Source: Psychroflexus torquis ATCC 700755
Lineage (GTDB): Bacteria > Bacteroidota > Bacteroidia > Flavobacteriales > Flavobacteriaceae
Assembly: GCF_000153485.2 (NCBI RefSeq)
Contig: NC_018721.1
Span: 3,596,001-3,660,000 of the forward strand
Direction of reading: 5' to 3'
DNA: 64,000 nt
The position numbers and the translations under genes were made by a program. Every line of letters starts with the position of its first letter. Within the stretch, counting starts at the first letter, position 1. Shown one piece after another: positions 59,463-64,000 of the stretch. Below the pieces are notes generated by a model that did not search any database, was not told where the DNA came from, and saw nothing but the letters and a program-made list of their open reading frames with translations.

Positions 59463-60448
59463 TATCTAGGGATTTCTATAGTATTTTGGATTAAATCAAT
59501 GACTTGCTCTGGTGTAGTCCCTTCCATTTCTTTTTCTGGAGACAGAATAATTCTATGGTTTAATACCGGTTTAAGGCTGGACTTTACATCTTCGGGGGTT
59601 ACAAAATCTCTACCTTGTATAGCGGCAAATGCCTTTGCTGCTTTCAATATAGATAATGAAGCTCTAGGAGAACCTCCTAAGATGAGATGGGGATGAGATC
59701 TAGTTTGTAAGACAATTTCTGCCACATAATCGAAGATTTTATCCTCTACAATAATATCGTGTATTTGATCTCTGAATTTTAAGAGTGTTTCAACATCCAT
59801 GACGGCTTTGACCTCATCCATGGGTGACTTTGACTTGCGTAAATGATGAGATTTGAGAATTTTCACTTCTTCTTCTAAGTTTGGATAGTCGATTTTTAAC
59901 TTGAATAAAAAGCGATCCAGTTGAGCTTCAGGCAAAGCGTAAGTACCTTCTTGATCTATAGGGTTTTGTGTAGCTATTACCATAAATGGTGGTCGCATTT
60001 TGTACTCAACGCCATCCATAGTAATCTGTTTTTCTTCCATTACCTCAAACAAAGCGGCTTGCGTCTTAGCAGGAGATCGGTTAATTTCATCAATCAAGAC
60101 AATATTAGAAAAAATAGGGCCTTTTTTAAACTCAAAATCAGAGTTATCAGTTTTTAATACAGAAGTACCTAAAACATCACTAGGCATTAAATCTGGCGTA
60201 AATTGAATTCTGCTAAAACCGGTATGAATGGATTTAGCAAACAATTTGGACGTTATAGTTTTGGCAATCCCTGGCACACCTTCAATGAGAACATGGCCAT
60301 CGGTTAGTAAGCCTACAATGAGTAATTTTATAAAATCTTCTTGACCTATAATAACTTTAGCCAGTTCACCTCTTATGGCTTCAACTGAATTTTTTAATTC
60401 ATCTAAGGGTATTCTATTATTGAATTCTAGTGGGTTTTCTTCTTGCAT
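59462..60448 (-). CDS. MoxR family AAA+ ATPase
   Basis: The 328-residue protein is a chaperone-like AAA+ ATPase. It has Walker A GVPGIAKT (57-64), Walker B region NIVLIDEINRSPAKTQAALF, EVMEEKQITMDGVEYKM, and sensor 1 VIATQNPIDQEGTYALPEAQ, then DRFLFKLKIDYP and the C-terminal lid with RASLSILKAAKAFAAIQGRD. MoxR proteins act with a VWA or DUF58 partner in metal insertion or complex assembly. It is followed by its DUF58 partner with overlapping codons and preceded by a DUF4350 gene three bases away. Confidence 0.96.
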   Translation of the reverse strand: MQEENPLEFNNRIPLDELKNSVEAIRGELAKVIIGQEDFIKLLIVGLLTDGHVLIEGVPGIAKTITSKLFAKSIHTGFSRIQFTPDLMPSDVLGTSVLKTDNSDFEFKKGPIFSNIVLIDEINRSPAKTQAALFEVMEEKQITMDGVEYKMRPPFMVIATQNPIDQEGTYALPEAQLDRFLFKLKIDYPNLEEEVKILKSHHLRKSKSPMDEVKAVMDVETLLKFRDQIHDIIVEDKIFDYVAEIVLQTRSHPHLILGGSPRASLSILKAAKAFAAIQGRDFVTPEDVKSSLKPVLNHRIILSPEKEMEGTTPEQVIDLIQNTIEIPR

Positions 60449-60451
60449 AAT

Positions 60452-61654
60452 TTAATAGTTAAAATGGGATATTTTCTGATCCAAATTTATGAGTTCTTTT
60501 TCACTAATGGTTTCTGAGGTATTTATAAATTCAATATATTTAAATAATTCCTCTAAGTCTTCATAATTCTGATTTGTTTTTTGCGACAGATCTTTTAGAA
60601 ACCTAGCATCCACCTTTTGAGTTGATAGTCCATAACGATTTCTGATTTTATCTAGAAACGACTGAATTTGTTTTTGGGCGATAGCTTTATGGTCTTTTTT
60701 ATCTAAATACATACCAGCAATGGTTTGTGCAAATTCCCGAGATTTATTTTCGACTAAAGCTATAATTGGGATAGGTCTTTGTTTTCTTTTACCACCAAAT
60801 AAAATAAATAAAATCGAGGATATGATAATTAAATAGTAGGCCGTTTTCAAATAGATATTGGAGAGTAAATAATATAAAGGATTTGTTATTTTTTCCTTGC
60901 CTGCCTTATAGTAATTATCCCAAAGAATAGGTTCATCAAAATCAATATAATTTAAGATTCTTGCTGTATAATCACTATTGGATCCATCTACCATAAAATA
61001 GTTGGTAAAGGTTTGGGGAGCTAGGTGACATAGAAAATAGCCATCACCCCAGCTCACCTTTATAAAATTGATATGACGAGCATTCTCATCTTCACTTTCT
61101 TTTAATGTGGATTGAGCTAATCCTAGAGATTGAGTTTTTGCTGAATCTATTTCAGAAAAGTAAAGATATTCAAATGCCTTTCTGGACTTTTTGGCCGATT
61201 CTAATTGAAGGTGTTCTTCTACTAAATTGAAGCTTGGCTGATATTCTATTTGAGAATTGCTCAAGTAAAAACTTATGTCAACACCTAAAGTATCCAAAAG
61301 GGATTTAGGAATTCCCTGAGAGGCTATAAAAGCTGTATTTCCATGATCCACCCATTCCAAAAGTTGATCGATTTCTTCTTTGGTAAAATTGATATATTCG
61401 TTCAAGAAAAAATAAGTACCCTTTTGTTGAACGCTATCTTGAAAGCTCTCAAAGGGAGATTTTTCGACATGTTGAATATCGGTGTCTAAAGAAGATAAGC
61501 TTTTGTAAAAGACCTCTGTTCCTAAAGCTCTATTGTCTGTATGCACATAACTGGGAAACCAATCTACAGGTTTTTCGGTGGTAGCATCAAGGACAATGAT
61601 TAAAATGATAACTCCAATTAATCCGATGATTAAGCCTTTGTTGCGTTTATCCAT
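60452..61654 (-). CDS. DUF4350 domain membrane protein
   Basis: The 400-residue protein has an N-terminal membrane helix (GLIIGLIGVIILIIVLD, residues 8-24), a periplasmic region with the DUF4350 pattern (SSLDTDIQHVEKSPFESFQD, then GTYFFLNEYINFTKEEIDQL), and a second helix near residue 285 followed by a cytoplasmic helical part. DUF4350 is thought to be a Rossmann-like, GATase-related domain near MoxR/DUF58 clusters. The helix pair encloses a domain of about 250 residues outside the cytoplasm. The gene overlaps the DUF4129 gene by eight bases and precedes moxR. Confidence 0.85.
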   Translation of the reverse strand: MDKRNKGLIIGLIGVIILIIVLDATTEKPVDWFPSYVHTDNRALGTEVFYKSLSSLDTDIQHVEKSPFESFQDSVQQKGTYFFLNEYINFTKEEIDQLLEWVDHGNTAFIASQGIPKSLLDTLGVDISFYLSNSQIEYQPSFNLVEEHLQLESAKKSRKAFEYLYFSEIDSAKTQSLGLAQSTLKESEDENARHINFIKVSWGDGYFLCHLAPQTFTNYFMVDGSNSDYTARILNYIDFDEPILWDNYYKAGKEKITNPLYYLLSNIYLKTAYYLIIISSILFILFGGKRKQRPIPIIALVENKSREFAQTIAGMYLDKKDHKAIAQKQIQSFLDKIRNRYGLSTQKVDARFLKDLSQKTNQNYEDLEELFKYIEFINTSETISEKELINLDQKISHFNY

Positions 61655-62420
61655 CAGCTTTTAGATTTTTAAGGTTGATGATTAAATTTTCAGATCGGGA
61701 TTTGATTTTTTTGAAATCAGATACATTCAATTCAAAGTCTCCATACCAGACAAATTCATATAATCGAGACAGATAGTTAAAGTCTGTTTTGATTATATCT
61801 TGAGTGATTTCAGATTTATAATCAGAATTGGTTTTTTGAAATTGATAGTCAATTATTTTTTTCTCCCTTAAATGTTTCAAGGTATTTAGAAATAAATAGC
61901 GAGAAGCTAACCTGTAATTTTCATTCTGCTCGGCTTCTTCCACCAAACTCAATAGGTCTTTTTGTCTTAAAAGCTGTTCCTCTTCAGATAAGTTGACCAG
62001 GTTTTGATGTTGAGCACTTGTTTTTTGTCTAGAACTATAGTATTTGCTAAACAACCAAATAATGAGCACACCAATACCTATAATAACGAGAATTTTTAAA
62101 ATTAAAGCCACGTAATTCCAAAGGTTTCCCTCTTCTATACCAGACAGCAACCAATTCAAAAATTTATTCCACTGTAAGTTTAGCCAATTTTTAAATTTAT
62201 CCCATGCTGAAGGCTCAACGATCGTTTTGAAGTAATTATAATTATCATCAGTCTTATAGGACTCTATAATACTTTTATCAAATTCGATAGGTGTAGTATC
62301 GAGTTGAAGGCTTTCTTTCTGTAAAATAGGTGCAGAGTATAGTGCAGGAGGTAAGCCTCCTAACTTCAAAAAGAGGAGTAAAAACACGAATAGTCTAATG
62401 GCTTTTGTTTTAATTTCCAA
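61647..62420 (-). CDS. DUF4129 domain membrane protein
   Basis: The 257-residue protein has a signal-anchor near residues 8-30, a periplasmic part ending in AWDKFKNWLNLQWNKFLNWL, a membrane helix (ALILKILVIIGIGVLIIWLF, about residues 106-125) and a cytoplasmic DUF4129 domain: EEAEQNENYRLASRYLFLNT, ITQDIIKTDFNYLSRLYEFV, WYGDFELNVSDFKKIKS. DUF4129 domains sit at the C-terminus of transglutaminase-like MoxR-cluster proteins; here the transglutaminase part is absent. It overlaps the neighbouring genes at both ends. Confidence 0.86.
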   Translation of the reverse strand: MEIKTKAIRLFVFLLLFLKLGGLPPALYSAPILQKESLQLDTTPIEFDKSIIESYKTDDNYNYFKTIVEPSAWDKFKNWLNLQWNKFLNWLLSGIEEGNLWNYVALILKILVIIGIGVLIIWLFSKYYSSRQKTSAQHQNLVNLSEEEQLLRQKDLLSLVEEAEQNENYRLASRYLFLNTLKHLREKKIIDYQFQKTNSDYKSEITQDIIKTDFNYLSRLYEFVWYGDFELNVSDFKKIKSRSENLIINLKNLKADG

Positions 62421-63291
62421 TGCCGTCTATATCTTCTAGAGTACCAGTTTTGTTGTGGATCTCATTCAAATTAAAATAAATTAAAGCCAGTGAAATAAGA
62501 GTGATTAATCCTAAGATATATTGAGCAATGGAAGCGAATATATACAAGCTAAGGTATAGCCAATTATTTCCTAAGCCTAGAACCCCAGTTGTATCACCAC
62601 CTTCTTCAAGTGACGTAAATGTTTCTACAGCACTTAATATGACTACTGGAAGTTGAAATATTCCGCCTATAACTGATACTAATATACTTATGACTAAAAT
62701 GGTTGCAAAAGTAATCCACCAATTTTGTTTTATGAGTTGAAAACATTCAGAAAATGCATCAGAAAAGGATTTCTCTTGAAAGACGATTATCGAAAAAATT
62801 AAGGATAAAGGCACCACTAAATATACGCCTGGTAGAAAGCATAATAAAAAACCAATAAAGCAAAGGATACCAAAGACGAATAAACTAAGAAGGGTTTGAC
62901 CAAAGAAACGTCCAATATTTAAACTCACCTCCTCATCCTTGATCTCTCCTTTATTATCGACATAGCTTTTGATAATACTATTGATCGTAGTTAAGCTCAT
63001 TGCTGTGTAAGCTATGGAAGTTAAAAAAACGAGAAGTAAGGAAAATCCAGTATTCTGAAACGTATTGAGTAAAAAGGCTTCGGCGCCATTTTCTAAAAGC
63101 AAATTGGCAGAGTTCAATGAAGTATACTGATAATAGGTGCCAGTCGCAACTGCAAGGAGTAATAGCCATCCCACGTGTTTTAAATATAACCTGAAAATAG
63201 TTTTATACTCTTGCCTTATGAACTTAAAAGTATCTGAGATAATGGCACCAAGATCTCGTTGTTTTTTAAAGAGGATGTAATTGTTCAGCAT
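62410..63291 (-). CDS. Polytopic membrane protein of the MoxR cluster, unknown function
   Basis: The 293-residue protein has about six membrane segments, starting with a conserved FIRQEYKTIFRLYLKHVGWL stretch and including LLSLFVFGILCFIGFLLCFL, PGVYLVVPLSLIFSIIVFQE and LYIFASIAQYILGLITLISL. The family of such proteins in Bacteroidota has no assigned function; the PGVYLVVPLS turn resembles glycerophosphodiester-phosphodiesterase-type membrane domains. It overlaps the SpoIIM gene at its start (26 bases) and the DUF4129 gene at its end (11 bases). Its place between SpoIIM and DUF4129 suggests that it is part of the same membrane assembly. Confidence 0.82.
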   Translation of the reverse strand: MLNNYILFKKQRDLGAIISDTFKFIRQEYKTIFRLYLKHVGWLLLLAVATGTYYQYTSLNSANLLLENGAEAFLLNTFQNTGFSLLLVFLTSIAYTAMSLTTINSIIKSYVDNKGEIKDEEVSLNIGRFFGQTLLSLFVFGILCFIGFLLCFLPGVYLVVPLSLIFSIIVFQEKSFSDAFSECFQLIKQNWWITFATILVISILVSVIGGIFQLPVVILSAVETFTSLEEGGDTTGVLGLGNNWLYLSLYIFASIAQYILGLITLISLALIYFNLNEIHNKTGTLEDIDGIGN

Positions 63292-64000
63292 GTTTTTTAT
63301 AAATTATGTGTGGTAAAAAGACGTAATAATAGAGAATAAGAGCTAAAGACGATATAATAATTAATATAGCCAACCAATCTGGCATGCCAGTTAAACGGGT
63401 AACAAAACCTTCTAAAAATCCAGCTATGATGAAAAAGGGTATCGTGCTTATAACAATTTTGAGCCCAGCTTTTACTCCTTGAATAAAAGATTGGAGTCTT
63501 GTGTAGGTTTTTGGAAATAGGAGACTCTTTCCCATAACTAGGCCAGCGCAGGCAGCAACGATAATAACAGAAATTTCTATAGTGCCGTGAATCCAGATGG
63601 TTCTTGCAGATTCCCATAGCAAGCCTTGGTCATAAAAAAAATACTGAAAAGATCCAAGCATAATTGCATTTTGTAAGATGATGTAGACGGTACCTAACCC
63701 AGCAAAAATACCCGCAATAAATGCATAAAGAGCCACTTTTATATTATTTATAGTAATGCCAAGAAACATATCTGTTTCGTTGGATTTTTTGTACACTGCC
63801 ATAGGGTCCCCGTTTTGGATATTATCGATAGTGGAGTTGACATAGGCATCTCCCAGAATTAATCTCACAAAGGCATCGTCGGAGGATGCAGAATAAGCTC
63901 CTATAGCGGTAAAACTCGCAAAAAGAATAAAAGCGAGTAAAAGCATCGAGCGGTGCTTGTGAAAAAAAAGTGGAAATTCTTTAAAGTAAAATTGAAATAT
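63266..64000 (-). CDS. Stage II sporulation protein M-like (SpoIIM) membrane protein, partial
   Basis: The frame is open to the right edge of the window (the readable residues before the internal Met are IFQFYFKEFPLFFHKHRS), so the N-terminus lies outside. The visible 245 residues carry the SpoIIM-type pattern: FLGITINNIKVALYAFIAGI, the FAGLGTVYIILQNAIMLGSF helix, IWIHGTIEISVIIVAACAGL and GLKIVISTIPFFIIAGFLEG. Non-sporulating Bacteroidota have this protein in the MoxR/DUF58 cluster. It is upstream of the DUF4129 and DUF58 genes in one overlapping series. The ATG at 63946 is internal. Confidence 0.88.
   Translation of the reverse strand: MFQFYFKEFPLFFHKHRSMLLLAFILFASFTAIGAYSASSDDAFVRLILGDAYVNSTIDNIQNGDPMAVYKKSNETDMFLGITINNIKVALYAFIAGIFAGLGTVYIILQNAIMLGSFQYFFYDQGLLWESARTIWIHGTIEISVIIVAACAGLVMGKSLLFPKTYTRLQSFIQGVKAGLKIVISTIPFFIIAGFLEGFVTRLTGMPDWLAILIIISSLALILYYYVFLPHIIYKKHAEQLHPL

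Overview
The window is chromosomal DNA of a low-GC member of the Bacteroidota, most likely a marine or environmental Flavobacteriaceae. Support comes from the Bacteroidetes-type promoter boxes (TAnnTTTG), the family-typical gene neighbourhoods (parA-parB-DUF5683-dapB-lepB-WbqC; MoxR-DUF58-DUF4350-DUF4129-SpoIIM), a long signal peptidase I, menaquinone synthesis, and many lipoproteins with short signal peptides. I found no rRNA, tRNA or CRISPR array.

Layout. 1-780: tandem array of imperfect palindromic intergenic repeats. 908-6723: mnmE, a small membrane protein, dnaN, two rhodaneses and a MarR/nitroreductase/YceI stress operon. 6724-11400: accessory ground with a MITE-like repeat, two UDP-sugar enzymes next to a broken polysaccharide-export gene, and decayed copies of a GABA-type aminotransferase and an ATP-grasp gene in front of an intact succinate-semialdehyde dehydrogenase. 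12907-17887: YbaB, a prolyl oligopeptidase, and a cysteine-synthase-like plus AONS-family pair that fits sulfonolipid (capnine) synthesis. 17974-18909: a graveyard of four gene fragments (IS3 tail, efflux outer-membrane protein head, RND pump tail, SDR tail). 19137-25367: an intact GbsR-regulated RND efflux operon. 25394-27968: a dead IS4-family element interrupted by a dead IS1595-type element, with 40 bp of the MITE at the junction. 28141-34689: fasciclin lipoprotein, a second MITE, a NUDIX relic, thioesterase, galE, NAD(P)HX repair enzyme and hutH. 34690-35390: a probable pseudogene and a third MITE.

From 35402 to the end the window is dense, mostly core genes: a hydrolase/OsmC fusion, DUF721, recF; then a plus-strand run TPR protein, ribH, small membrane protein, mutL, two rhomboid proteases and an endonuclease/exonuclease/phosphatase protein; then a long minus-strand run WbqC, lepB, dapB, DUF5683, parB, parA, a dienoyl-CoA-reductase-like SDR, menA, purB, a sirtuin, a carboxypeptidase-like-domain protein, a DEAD-box helicase, an ITPase, and the MoxR/DUF58 membrane cluster, whose SpoIIM gene runs off the right edge.

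The notable biology lies in the accessory part: (i) a candidate sulfonolipid gene pair, (ii) a three-copy MITE-like family plus one fragment, (iii) several stages of gene decay side by side, including a degraded paralogue of the neighbouring efflux operon, and (iv) clear palindromic operators overlapping the MarR, GbsR and hutH promoters. I saw nothing I could defend as a wholly new defence or mobile system. Gene functions below are inferred from recognisable motifs and neighbourhood; no database search was run.
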